From positions 2,194,109 through 2,258,108 of the forward strand of contig NC_030988.1 of the NCBI RefSeq assembly GCF_000149955.1: a stretch of DNA of 64,000 bases, given 5' to 3'. This stretch comes from Fusarium oxysporum f. sp. lycopersici 4287. Taxonomy: Eukaryota; Ascomycota; Sordariomycetes; Hypocreales; Nectriaceae. Positions 53,113 to 63,708 of this stretch are shown here, piece after piece. Every line of letters begins with the position of its first letter. Position 1 is the first letter of the stretch. The position numbers and the translations under genes were made by a program. The notes under the pieces were generated by a model. That model was not told the origin of the DNA and made no database searches. It saw only the letters and a list, made by a program, of their open reading frames with translations.

Positions 53113-53818
53113 GGTGTCAGATTGTTCAAGAAAAGGCTGAATAGAACGGGCAGGTAGTATTGTGCGAGTTCAGGAGTTTATATTGTACCATAACCCTCCG
53201 CTGAAAGCTGGAAAGTTAAAATTTTGGCCTTACAGAACTTGTCAGGCTGAATACGCTCCGTCCAACCAGATTTGGAACTTTTATACCATCGCCTCACCAA
53301 TGTCAACCACACATGTCACAGCTGTAATACTCCTCCTAACTTACGAGGTGTTGGCCAATTGCGATGCCACAACTTATCGGAAGTTGCCGTACTTTGCCCC
53401 GCACCACACAGTAAGCGCTGACACGTGCTGGGAGGATTGGGAAAAGTACAAATCGTTGAGATCAAATACGAGCTATGTATGTATGCATGTATACTTTTCG
53501 TCCGAGGGGCCATGAGGCTTGTGAAAGTCCCCTATTGGGGCACAGGACGTGCTGGGCTAGGTATCATTCGCAAGCGATTTGACTCAAATCGTCTAACAAA
53601 TTCGGTTATCTCGCTTGCGTTTTGGAGCCAAATCGCTTGGAGCGAAGCCGAGTAGCTGATTGGCTTAAAATAGCCCCAACCCCACATTTAGGGTTAGCTA
53701 GCGCCGACTTGGGGCTAGAGCTACTTCAGCGGGGCTATCTTGCAAATCTTACGTTTCACGCCACGCTTTAACTTAATATTACTAGACTGCGTCACTATTA
53801 CAATTGCCTCCGTAAGTA
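53113..53818. other. Intergenic stretch with inverted words
   Basis: It contains TAGCCCCAA..TTGGGGCTA (about 53670-53720) and AAGCGATTTGACTCAAATCG (53572-53591), possible MITE or regulatory palindromes. No gene is evident. Confidence 0.4.
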
Positions 53819-53820
53819 TA

Positions 53821-54000
53821 ACGTGAATCACTAGTATGTGAGCCACTTTTCTTAGCCTTCAAACTAAATGTTACAACAAAAACACCACAAACTAGCCAAT
53901 CAATTAAAATTACCTACTATCCTCTTCTCCGGATACCTCAATATCCTCCTGACATGTCCTTGCATTATGTCCCATCTTGCCGCATATCTCTATGAGTGTC
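53821..54000 (-). mobile_element. Pogo-like element remnant (3' end)
   Basis: It starts at a terminus ACGTGAATCACTAGTATGTG with TA before it (53819-53820). Minus-strand code gives ICGKMGHNARTCQED and then IEVSGEEDSR with a stop, the zinc-knuckle tail seen in transposons A to E. The rest of the element is missing; it gives way to the piggyBac gene near 54000. Confidence 0.8.
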
Positions 54001-54132
54001 ATAAGCCTACACTTCCGTACCGAGCCCCGCATGACCCCCACTTTGGCTGATGTACATGGAGTGACCTGGAGGGCCAGAGGAATCAACCCCGCCCATTTCA
54101 TCATACATTTCTTATTCATTCCTTACGACCTC

Positions 54133-56030
54133 ATGGCTTCTCAACAAGACTCCGGCCTAGCGGTCAACGCGTATGACGATAGCTGTATTGTTGTTGCTAA
54201 CAGCCGCCGCGAGCAGCAGGCTGATAATACCTGCCGACCAATCAAAGCTCCGGATCCCTCCCGCGGCTACCGTTTTCGGCCATTGAAGCTTCCAATTCGG
54301 GCCCCTAAGATCACAGCCTTGCCCCAAGAGCCGCTGTTGCTATTCCAGCAATTTGTACCTATTTCGCTAATAGAAAGCTGGGCCTGTTACACGAATAGTT
54401 GGGCTAGCCACGTGCTTGAAGAGGCTCGCTGTGGCCGTCGTACATTGAAGCCACAGTCACGGCTATTCCAATGGAAATCAACCTCTGCTGCAGAAATCTA
54501 TATATGGATTGCAATCTTCATTTATATGAGACTACACACAGATAAGCAGATCAAGGACTATTGGAAGGCTTCGTCCCTAGGGAAGCAACGCCCTCTTCAT
54601 CCAATTACAAAATGGATGACTTACACACGATTCCAGCTATTGTCACGGAACCTTCGCCTTTTTGACCACACAACTATCGATAAGGAAGCTTCTATTGAGG
54701 ATTATAGCCGAACCTTCATCCGGGTTAGGTCCTGGTCTGACCATATACAGCAGGCGTTTTTAGACTTCTACTCACCAGGCACATCTATTGCTATAGATGA
54801 GTGTATGGTCCGCTTCCTAGGGAGAGACTTAGAGACAACAGTCGTACCTAACAAGCCTATCCCTCGAGGCTTCAAAGCTTGGGTTGTGGCCCAAGAAGGC
54901 TATTTCCTCCGGTGGCTTTGGCACCGGCCACATCGAAAATACGCGCCCGTAGGGGTCAGGCCTGCTTACCGGCGAAAATCACCACAGGTACGGAAACAGC
55001 GGCAAAGACGGCCAGTTAGGAAGTCAGAGAGAGCAGAGCATCTAAATCCTACCCAAGCTGTGGTTGTTGCCCTAGTAAAATTGCTGCCAAAAGCCAGGTA
55101 TCACGTATTCCTAGATAACCTATTCTCCTACCCTAACCTCTTCCGCCGGCTTTATTAACTAGGGCACGGAGCCACAGGCATAGCCTGTCAGAAATGTGGC
55201 TTCTATAAACCCCTAGTCAAGCTGAAGAAGGTTAATAACACAGCAGCCGCTGACCTTGAGTTTAACTACCTTACGGCAGTCCCTACGAAGGATAACCTGG
55301 TCAGTTAGAAAGATAGGACCTCTATGATTTCCCTTACTAATATGTCTTTGGTTAGGTTAATCAGATCATTTGGAAAGACAACGCTCTTATGTTATTTTTA
55401 TCTACGGTTTTCACAGGCGTTGAACGTGTTGACCGCAAGAGGAAGAGACCGACAACAGACCAACCGCCAGCACGGCCAATTAAGCGTATTTTTGGTGCCG
55501 AGCCTGTGAAGGTTATTTCTATCCCGTCAATTGCTGCTATCTACAATGAACAGATGGATGCTGTGGACCAAGGTGACCAAAGGCGAGCCTATTGGAGCCC
55601 CGACCACCGTGTCCGTAGGGGCAGCTGGAAGACCCTAGCTTGGGACTTCCTGCTAGAAATAGCCCTGATCAATAGCTTCATTTTACAGCTTAAAGGGCAG
55701 CCACAGTGGAAACATATAAAGTCACAAGCTGACTGGCGGCAACACATTGTGGATAGCCTCATTGCTAAGTATCAACCTGACAGTCAGTCAAGGCAGAGAT
55801 TTCGTACTGGAGACGAATTTACGCCTGTAACAATGCATAATTAGGTCCGAAATAAAAACGCCTCGCCTTGTAAAGCTTGTAAAGGAATACGGGTTGGAAA
55901 GGGTCAACCGCAGCCCTTACAAGCTAATACAAACAATGGGAATAGGGGCAAAAGGGTTCAGTCACGGTATGGCTGTCAGGAGTGCAAAGTACCCCTATGT
56001 AGATCCGGGAATTGTTGGGACTTCTATCAC
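54133..56030 (+). pseudogene. PiggyBac-like transposase, broken by stops
   Basis: Start is probably ATG 54133 (MASQQDSGLAVNAYDD). The frame to 55158 holds the DDE_Tnp_1_7 core: PLLLFQQFVPISLIESWA, GTSIAIDECMVRFLGR (catalytic D), VPNKPIPRGFKAWVVA and KARYHVFLDNLFSYPNLF (second D). Stops at 55156 and shortly after break it, but coding continues with VFTGVERVDRKRKRPTTD and MDAVDQGDQRRAYWSPDHR (third D) and LIAKYQPDSQ to 55844. Past a further TAG comes a cysteine-rich tail, CKACKG, CQECKVPLCRSGNCW and YHRIN. No TTAA flanks or inverted ends were recognised. Confidence 0.85.
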
Positions 56031-56713
56031 CGCATAAATTAGGTGGGGCTGAATGTACCTTTCATTTGATGTCCTCTGGTTGGCTAGACCCCCCTGTCCG
56101 GTACGCAAACTCAGAGATACTAAATACTAACGAAATTGATCTGGGTTGCTTGCAGCAGCATCACAGAAAAATGCTCAATTAGGCCTAGGCCGGCTAGGCG
56201 CGGTACGTGATGTTGGATTCAAAATTATTGCCCCCCCCACTGTAGGCCCCTTGGCGTCGGACACGGCTCAGCCATCCAACATCCGCTTAGGTAAGCTTGG
56301 ATTTCCTGGACTCCCATGTGCCATGCAGACGACAGCCGCATGATGGAGTTGGCCCGGCTTTGTTCCACTGTATCCGGCGTGTCTCAGCCAAAAGGACTGG
56401 CTACAGATTTGTAAAGCCCGGGATGATTACCAAACTCCGCTCGAATGCGGCGGATTTCTAGAGTACTGAAACTTTATGATGTTCCCGACTCCGAGAATCG
56501 TTGCTCGACTCTCGAGGGAATTGGTATAAGGCCAGCTGTTTAAAATCCAAGCTGGAGCAACAAATTTCATGATGCCTCTTTGCAATCTACAACCATTCCT
56601 CGAGCAAAGTCCATCGCTAAAACAGCCCATCGTCACCCTCTGAACAACTTGGACCACTGACCCTCCTTGATAGCTTGCTAAACACCTTTGATCACACTTC
56701 AATCACCACCATC
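56031..56713. other. Intergenic stretch upstream of the NmrA-like gene
   Basis: It includes an inverted pair GATGTTGGAT..ATCCAACATC (about 56209-56285) around a C-rich run. No gene is evident. The last 200 bases probably hold the promoter of the NmrA-like gene. Confidence 0.4.
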
Positions 56714-57803
56714 ATGTTTCCCGTCGTCGCTGTTCCCGGAGGCCGTGGCAACCTTGGCCGCACCATCGTCGAGGCCATTCTAGAAGACGGAAAATTCACG
56801 CCCATCATCCTAGCTCGCGAGGTAGGCTGGCACCAATCGCTTGACTGCCGCGGCGAAGCTGACGGCATGCCACTGCAGGAGGACGCCGCGCTGTCGGAGA
56901 AGATCGGCGCTCGTATCATTGCCGTCGATTACAGCAACGTGCAAGCTCTGACGAAGCTTCTCGAGGATGAGAAAGTTGAGGTCGTCATCTCAACTCTCAA
57001 CCTCGTCACTGGCGCCGATCCAGAGCTGAGCCTCATCAAGGCCGCCGAGGCTTCCAGCGTCACCAAGCGCTACATTCCCGCCATTTGGGGCATCAAGTTC
57101 GGCCAAGAGTAAGCATTTCTTACCACAATCGCTCTCGGATTGGCGGTCTTCCATTTCCTTCTTGCTGTATAATTTATAGCCGCAGGCTGATCAGTGTGCC
57201 AGGATCATCGACATCTTTCCTCCCGCCAAGTTCAAGACTGATGTCATTGACGCGGTGACCGCGAGCAACCTCGAGTACAGCATCTGGATTCCGGGCTATT
57301 TCTTGGATTGGTTCACCTACCCCGGTGTCAAGACTTATATGCAGCCTTTTTCCATCGTTGTCGATTTTGCCCATAACACCGCCGCCATCCCCATCCGCGG
57401 AGATATCCCCGTCGCACTCACCCACACGGTCGACATGGCCAAGCTTGTCGCCAAGGCCCTGACCCTCCCGAAGTGGGAGCCGGAGACGTACTGCATCGCC
57501 GAAAAGATCACCTGGGACCAAATGATTGCCATTGGCGAGAAGGTAAAGAAGACAAAGTTCAAGGTCACGTACGACACCCTGGATACACTCAAGACGCATA
57601 CCGTCGCCGAACTCCCGGGTCATCCCGAGGCCTACAAGTTCATTCCCAAGCCGATGCTTCAGTCCATCTTGGCGACCTTTGGCATCATGTTTGGCACGGG
57701 CGCTTTCGATCTGAAGTATGGCCACGCCATTCAGGATGACTTCCCAGAAGTCAAGGTCCGCAAGGTCGAGGAGCTGCTGACCGAGGCCTGGAAGACCGAT
57801 TGA
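56714..57803 (+). CDS. NmrA-like NAD(P)-binding protein
   Basis: Two exons, 56714-57108 and 57203-57803; the 94 bp intron splits a GAG codon and keeps frame, giving 331 residues. The N-terminal Rossmann loop is VPGGRGNLGRTIVEAIL, followed by ARIIAVDYSNVQALTKLL, VEVVISTLNLVTGADPEL and a YIPAIWGIKFGQE block. The second half has FPPAKFKTDVIDAV, YSIWIPGYFLDWF and HTVDMAKLVAKALTLP, usual for NmrA/isoflavone-reductase-like proteins that sense or reduce with NAD(P)H. Many lack enzymatic activity and act as redox sensors. Codon use (many C-ending codons) is more GC-biased than nearby transposons, as in a resident gene. It appears intact. Confidence 0.88.
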
Positions 57804-58309
57804 GTACTACACTGAAATCTTGGTTTGAAATAGCCATCCGATGATGACGGATTACTTCTTCTCCCGGTGTTATCGTCTGATTTTATGGCAGAGCCAGGAA
57901 CTCCTTTTGAATAAAGTCATGGGCGTTGTTCTTCAAGTCAGGAACTCGCGACGAATCTCAGCGAGCATGGCAACTGAGAGGGGTTCATAGACCATACCAA
58001 TAAATGACATAGACAATGTTGAGAACCACTTTCATATCCCCCAAAGAGGAGGGAAACCCCCGCTCTATATGCTAATTCGCTCTCAAGTATCCGATTCACC
58101 AAATCGAGGCTGGGCATTAGGAGCTCCTATCTTAGGCTACTCTTCAACAGCACGCGAGCAATACATACAGCGTTCCGCGACGTTTTGTTGTTGGATTGCG
58201 CAGTGATGCTGAGTGCACTTGATAGAAAGTTGGTTAATATTGTACTGATTGTACCGTAATTATTTGTTTTAATGAACGTGAAGGCCCTATTTATATTTCC
58301 ATATGAGCC
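57804..58309. other. Intergenic stretch, nothing recognised
   Basis: This is the 3' region of the NmrA-like gene; no frame or repeat of note. Confidence 0.45.
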
Positions 58310-58560
58310 TTACATGACGTTGACTGGAAACTCAGGGATATACAAGGTGTCCTTGAGGTTAATGGTGACTCCTTCTTGCCACTTGCTTATAAAGGTAAAA
58401 TTTACTGTTCCTCTACCGGATGGGAAAACCTTCCCGCCACCAGTAACAAGGACAGTTCGCGTTGCAGATCGTAATTCGCGGAGGAGACTCCGCCTATTGC
58501 AGATATGAACTGTAGAACCAGTATCGAACGGCCATTTCATACGTGCACTGATGTTATCCA
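58310..58560 (-). pseudogene. Copia-type retrotransposon protease fragment
   Basis: The minus frame reads WPFDTGSTVHICNRRSLL, VLVTGGGKVFPSGRGTVN and INLKDTLYIPEFPVNVM. DTGSTVHI with the later LYIPEFP is typical of the aspartic protease region of copia Pol. It differs from the protease of the element at the window start, so it comes from another family. No other Pol domain is nearby. Confidence 0.7.
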
Positions 58561-59566
58561 GTGACTTTGCCCGTCAGCATGGCTTCGCTCGAGACTTTAT
58601 CTTTCAGCATCATAAAGGACCTTTCGACCGTCATATGGTTCGATTCCTTAATGTGAAGATTTTTGACGTCATCGTGTTGGTTGTGCATGGCTTATAGTAA
58701 TTGGATTCCAAGTATCTATTCCGATGCCATTTACTTTCAAGCTGAGGAAAGAAGGAAGGAAGGAAAAGGCCACAGTAATCAGAGTTTTGTTGTTCTTCCA
58801 GTCCCACTTCGCGCCTATTGGCGTAGCCACAGCAACAAGGTCCTGGCCCATTCATTACATTAGGTACGAATTCGTCAGGTCTGGGGACGCGGACCTGCAA
58901 CCTGGCGATGGAACCAAAGACGTGGAGGGAGGAGGCCTCTACGACAGACCTGGGGGCCACAACGGATGGGAGGCGGTGAGACGATCTGACCCGGAGAAGG
59001 ACCACCGCCGTCACCAGCGCCAAAGGCAGCAGTGTCCTGAGGGGAACCCAGGCCGGGATATGAGATGGTGGAAGACGAGAAAATGCAGTTGTGTAGGCTG
59101 TCGCCAGGATACAAGGTGCCCTTTTGCTCACACGGATGAGGAGAGTTGGTGCACCTATTGCAGGGTCCTGGGCCACTGTGTCGATGGCTGCGAGTGGACC
59201 ACGACTACTAATAAATGATCCTCTAGATGATGAGCCAGGAAGGTGCATCCAAGGCCTGGCGCGAAAGGTTATAATATCATTTCCGACAGCCGGCAGATTG
59301 TTCTTATAGGCGAAATGTCCCGCGACCAGTCTCCCTGGTCGGGCGATACCTCCAAGACCTGAGGGAAACGCAGCGGGAATTGGTTCATCGCCGCCATGCG
59401 TTCGTCTCCCCTCCTTGCCCCCCTCATCGTCGCTATTCACACCCTCGACCCTCATGTCGCTGGCATTTTTCGTTTCCATGATGCCAAGTTCAATTAAAAC
59501 GGAAGTGTAGGGTACAGTAGAGGACAAAAAAGAAGTTATAAAAACTAGAAAGAAAATCCAGGCAGT
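58561..59566. other. Stretch with overlapping unassigned frames
   Basis: A 298-codon minus frame (58631-59527) and a 164-codon plus frame (58724-59218) overlap. The plus frame has cysteine pairs (KCSCVGCRQDTRCPF, WCTYCRVLGHC) but no family I know. I cannot decide which, if either, is real. Confidence 0.3.
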
Positions 59567-60369
59567 CTACTGTAAGCTATCACGCTGTCTGCGCTTGCTC
59601 TGCCTGCCGCCTCTCTTTTTCCTCCACTCCGGCCCTCGCCTCTCAATGGCCAGCATCCTCGGAAACAAAACCACAGGCAGACCAGCCAGCAATGTAAATG
59701 ACCATCCTCTTACCAACCTGGAGATCATGTAGTCGACTATCGCAGTGCCCACGCCGCCCATCAGACACCTGACAAGATTGTTAGCTGCCGTCGCAGTGGC
59801 AGGCGAGTTCGGGTTTAGGTCGACGATCAGCGTGTTCATGATGCTGAAGCTCCCCGTTATGCACAATCCAACGGCGATCGATGGAGAAGCCTATCTTGCG
59901 GGCGATGCGAGCGTAATTCCAGTCGAGATACCCTTGCCCAAGACTGGCTATACAGCAACCTGCTTCATATGGCAGGTAGCAGAGGCCCAACTCGAGGGTG
60001 TTGAAGCCGTAGATCTCCTTGAACAGGGTCGACAGAGTCGCAGCCACAGTGATGAAGTCGAGGTACAAGATAGAGTTGTACACCAATACCAGAAACATCT
60101 CTTGTTCGAAGATAATTTTGATCGTTCGAAGAGGGTTGGGAAACCGGAGCTTCGCGATCGAAGAGGCGACTTCCTCCTGAGCCCCGCCTTTGTTTTTGCG
60201 GAGGAAATCCATCAAGGGCCGGTTCCAGCGCTGTGCTGGGATACTCCCATTGCCAACCACCTTGCGGCACGACTCGGGGACCATGAGGGTGAAGATGACA
60301 AGCCAGGTGGCCGCGAGAATGGCACAGAACCAGAAAATCGCAGGCCAGCCGAGATACTGGCTGAGGATA
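59567..60369 (-). pseudogene. MFS drug-transporter-type gene, truncated and internally deleted
   Basis: From the LTR edge the minus strand reads ILSQYLGWPAIFWFCAIL, TWLVIFTLMVPESCR and GNGSIPAQRW, then FLVLVYNSILYLDFI, LFKEIYGFNTLELGLCYLP and LDWNYARIARKIGF. It next jumps, with loss of about one to two helices and a frame change near 59870, to GLCITGSFSIMNTLIVDL and PATATAANNLVRCLMGGVG. The order matches helices 5 to 12 of drug:H+ antiporter family 1. The first four helices are missing beyond the LTR. It was a plasma-membrane exporter type; this copy is dead. Confidence 0.85.
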
Positions 60370-60523
60370 TGTTGGGAAACTGGGAATTCCCCTTATCTTC
60401 AGGATTCAGACTGTTAGTCTGAAAGTCCTAGATTTAAAGTCCAAAAGTCCTAGATACCATCATCTAGAGATATAAACCCGAGAAGAACTCTCAGCTCAAT
60501 AATGAACAATCAAGTTTCATATA

Positions 60524-62371
60524 ACGTCCGTCACCCACAGACCGGCCACTCCCACAGACTGGCCACCTCGGCCAAAACACCAAGAACCAGATATTGTAAT
60601 CAATTAATTAATTATCTCAACACCACACTTTTTATATTAAATAAAAGTCTGGTCAGTGAATATTTAAATGAAACTGAGTACAAAGATCCTCAAGTTTTAA
60701 TTTCTGGACCCTATTTGCCGTTCTTTCTGGTTGCAAAGTCCTCCACATCTGTTCACGAGCCTTCTTTATCGCTGGAATCTTTGCGAACTCGGCATTTGGG
60801 TTATAGATAACCTTTTTACGCCTTTTCGGGAGATATTCTTCTCTTTCGCGTTGCAGAACACATATTTCTCTATTCTGCTTTTCCATTTCGAAGTTCTGAC
60901 TATCCAATTGCCTTCCAATCTTCCTGAACAGCAGCCTGACGGTCGGATCTTGAGTAGCAGTCGCTGGGACAGCCTCTAGAGCTCGCCGAAGCTGTACAGA
61001 CGACCGGGGAGTCTTCAAGAGACTGGAATCCTGCTCTTTGGCGGGCGAAATCGCTGTGGCAGCGGGAGAAGGTGTCTCAGTGACCATTGGGTTCATCAGG
61101 ACCTTCGCCAGATTGACAGGCCACAGTCCAGTGGCTTTGAAGCCGGCGAGGTCGTTGGACTTCGTGATAGCTTCTTTCCGAGCTTTGTCGTAAGTATATA
61201 GAAATGTAATCTTGCCGATATGGCTGCTATCAGCGATACAAGCGAGATCTGAAAGAAGTCGACGATATGCTCTCTTCAGCGGTCCAAATACAGCAACATC
61301 CAGTGGCTGTAGGACGTGGGAAGCGTGAGCAGGAAGAAATGACAGATATATATTGTTATTATAGCATTTCCAAAGGAATTCCTCAGTCATATGACTTCCA
61401 TGACCGTCAAGAATAAGAAGTCGGGGTTCGTTCTTATTCTCGGGCTTTGTCGATGGAATAAAAACTTTTTTCAACCAAACCAACGCCAATTTATTGCTTG
61501 TCCAACCGTTTTCACTACAGCTGAACTCCCAGTCATCTAGGGAGTCCAAATCTTCAGGGAAATGTTGTTGTTGAACTGTTTTCCCCTTGAAGATAACTGC
61601 AGGTCTCAGGACTTTCCCGGTTGCTGAGATACACTCGAGTATTGTAATCCAAGACCTGGAACCAGGTTGACGAATAAGTACTGACTTCTTGCCCTTGTGA
61701 CCGAGGAATAGACCGTTCATTCCTATTCCTTCCATCATTCCAACTTCGTCGACGTTGTATCTGTTCTTCTGCTTGATTATTCGTATCGCCGGCATCATCA
61801 GCAGCATAAAAAAGGCCTTTATCAGTTCAGAAGATGCTCCATTGTATCGCTCAGAATCAATTTTCTTGCCTTTTAAAGTCCTAATATCTGTATTTCGACT
61901 TGAAAAGCCCTGTAACCAGTTTTTTCCGACGCCTTCTGGGAAGCCGTTGCGGACGGCAATCTTACTGGCGAACTCTCTGACTTGCTGATGCGATACAGGG
62001 CATCCTAGATCAGCCTGGACGATAATCCAATCTCACAGGCGCTTTTTCTGAATATCAGAGAGCTTTTGCCGTGATTTTTGGGCTTCTCTTGGTGTTGTGC
62101 TTCCTTTGACCCGACCTTGTAGAGTGGAACGGTTGATGCCACAAGCTTCGGCTGCTTTGTTCACTGAAACTCCATCTGCAACCATCTGGAGCGCGGTACT
62201 TATATCTTTTTCAGTAAAAGAAGGCATTTTGAATTGATCGGTGTTGGTTTGAAATTAATTGGAATTAAATTCGTAGAGTTGTGGCCGTTTAAAGTGTGTA
62301 CAAATTGGGTGGCTGGCTAAGAAATGAGGTGGCCAGTCTGTGGGGGTGGCCGGCCTGTGGGTGACGAACGT
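60524..62371 (-). mobile_element. Pogo-like transposon I inside an LTR
   Basis: Left end ACGTCCGTCA followed by CCCACAGACCGGCCACT and CCCACAGACTGGCCACC; the right end is its inverted form with two substitutions. TA flanks both sides (60522-60523 and 62372-62373). These are again two tandem 17 bp units but of a third sequence type. Length is 1848 bp. Confidence 0.93.
60653..62227 (-). pseudogene. Pogo-like DDE transposase with one premature stop
   Basis: ATG 62227 starts MPSFTEKDISTALQMVADG, a Psq-type helix-turn-helix (VNKAAEACGINRSTLQGRV). TGA at 62033-62035 interrupts after KKRL, and the same frame continues DWIIVQADLGCPVS, FPEGVGKNWLQGF, YNVDEVGMMEG (first D), RLLILDGHGSHMT (second), HVLQPLDVAVFGPLKRAYR (third), GFKATGLWPVN, a coiled coil with QREREEYLPKRRKKV, and a stop at 60653. 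Of 525 codons only one is a stop, and CGA to TGA would explain it. If that codon were read or spliced around, the protein would be full length; otherwise it is dead. Confidence 0.88.
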
Positions 62372-62553
62372 TAATATATATTTTCACCCAGCACTACTGC
62401 GCTGTTGAGACAGTGCGGCGAAGGTGGTCCGATCTGCTGGTGGCTGGGATGTGGATACTATGTAAGGAGCTGTGCTCCTCTCGGACATATGTAACTTAGA
62501 ACAATAACAACACAATGAGCCTATTCGTTTTATCATGCGCAATATAAACAACA

Positions 62554-63123
62554 ATTGGAAGACGTGGCTTTGAGCGTTCTAAACAATCCGATATGGGTGG
62601 TCGCGACACTTTTTGACGGAGATGAAAAGAGGCTGCTTGCGACGTTATTGCCGGTGCTTGCTCGTGGTTGCGTCAGTTGAAGGATTCAGCTGAAGACCTC
62701 CCGGAAATGGAAAGTTTCATGGCGCTCACTGGCCGCATTCGTTGCAAGCGGCCAGTAAGGAGTTAGTGGATCATGTCCATGTACCCAGGCAAAACCTTCG
62801 GGTTCCGATCCAGCCCGGACAGACAAATCGCGCCGATCAAGAATAGGGGACTCTTACTGCCCATCTCGCGTGTCTACGCCCAGAGGCAAATCGTCTGCAA
62901 CTCTCGACGCCCGGACTGTTCACGGAGCCCGGGACATGGCAAAGCAGCCAATGAAATTCCAGACCACCCACCTGCGGTTTAAAGGCGCCTCCGTGTTTCC
63001 GACCGATAAGCCGCAGGTTAAGTATGTGGTGTTATCTCCTAAGAGCTCAAGGGGCTCCAATCCGTACCCGCCCCACCTTATCCCTGTCATCACACCAGTA
63101 CAAGCGGGGTACCAAAAGCTTCA
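62554..63123. other. Stretch with short coding-like frames
   Basis: One plus frame just past the LTR reads LEDVALSVLNNPIWVVATLF then DGDEKRLLATLLPVLARG before a stop, and another (62870-63154) overlaps the LTR below. Neither matches a family I know. They may be remnants of one gene. Confidence 0.3.
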
Positions 63124-63275
63124 TGTCGCACTGGATGTGCTTAAAATGGGTTGAAGGTCGGGTCATTCATAATGAGCAGCAGTAGTGAGTTGATTGGATC
63201 TATCTTCTGTGTGGGGTATTCCATCCCACAGGTTTTACTTTAAATCATCCAGCTTGATTACTAAGGGCTGTTGTT
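63124..63275 (-). repeat. Diverged solo LTR of the copia family
   Basis: Read on the minus strand it aligns with 4697-4849: TTAGTAATCAAGCTGG, the hairpin TGTGGGATGGAATACCCCACA in place of TGCGGG..CCCGCA, ATCCAATCAAC, CTGCTGCTCAT and final AGTGCGACA. The length (152 bp) agrees. The 5' edge is blurred. No Gag-Pol code lies beside it, so it is probably a solo LTR. Confidence 0.75.
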
Positions 63276-63708
63276 GCTGAGGATCATTGATGCCCGGCCT
63301 GCGAGACAAGGTGCTGGTTTTGTGAATTAGCCGGCCCTCCCCCCCCCCCCCCCACACAATAAGGGCTAAGCTTGCCCAATCAGCGTAGGATAGCTCGAAA
63401 CAGATCCGACCAAACCAACAGCCAATCAGGCGGTGTTAACGAACGCCAAATGTTACTCACCATATGGCAGTCTGTCTTGGCTCATTCAAATTGCTTCTTA
63501 TCTTATCTCGACAGGGCTGACCTCCTCGTCGCTGCGGCTAAAAGGCCAAGAAATACGAAAAACCCCGCACATCAGTCAGCCCGCATTGATTTTATTAATC
63601 ATTACACATTGTGGCAAAAGCAAACTCGTCATTGCGGCGGCTGATATTTTGAGGCTCACGGGCATTACCAACCATCGAACCACTCGCATTATAAAACCAA
63701 GTCCACTA
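63276..63708. other. Intergenic stretch with a poly-C run
   Basis: It has a run of about 17 C at 63335-63355 and no credible gene. It leads into the promoter of the gene at 63709. Confidence 0.45.

Larger units (their letters stand above)
60370..62553 (+). repeat. LTR family L1 copy split by transposon I
   Basis: It begins TGTTGGGAAACTGGG, runs through CAGACTGTTAGTCTG to TTTCATA (60523), is interrupted by transposon I, and resumes with TTTTCACCCAGCACTACTGC. It ends GCGCAATATAAACAACA at 62553. A 150-base insert between two GCGC words, absent from the copy at 24736, lies in the second part. It cuts the MFS gene. Confidence 0.78.

Noticed and set aside
58631..59527. 298-codon minus frame as a gene
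   Set aside because: An equally open plus frame overlaps it, composition is arginine- and serine-rich as in antisense of GC-rich code, and no motif is seen.
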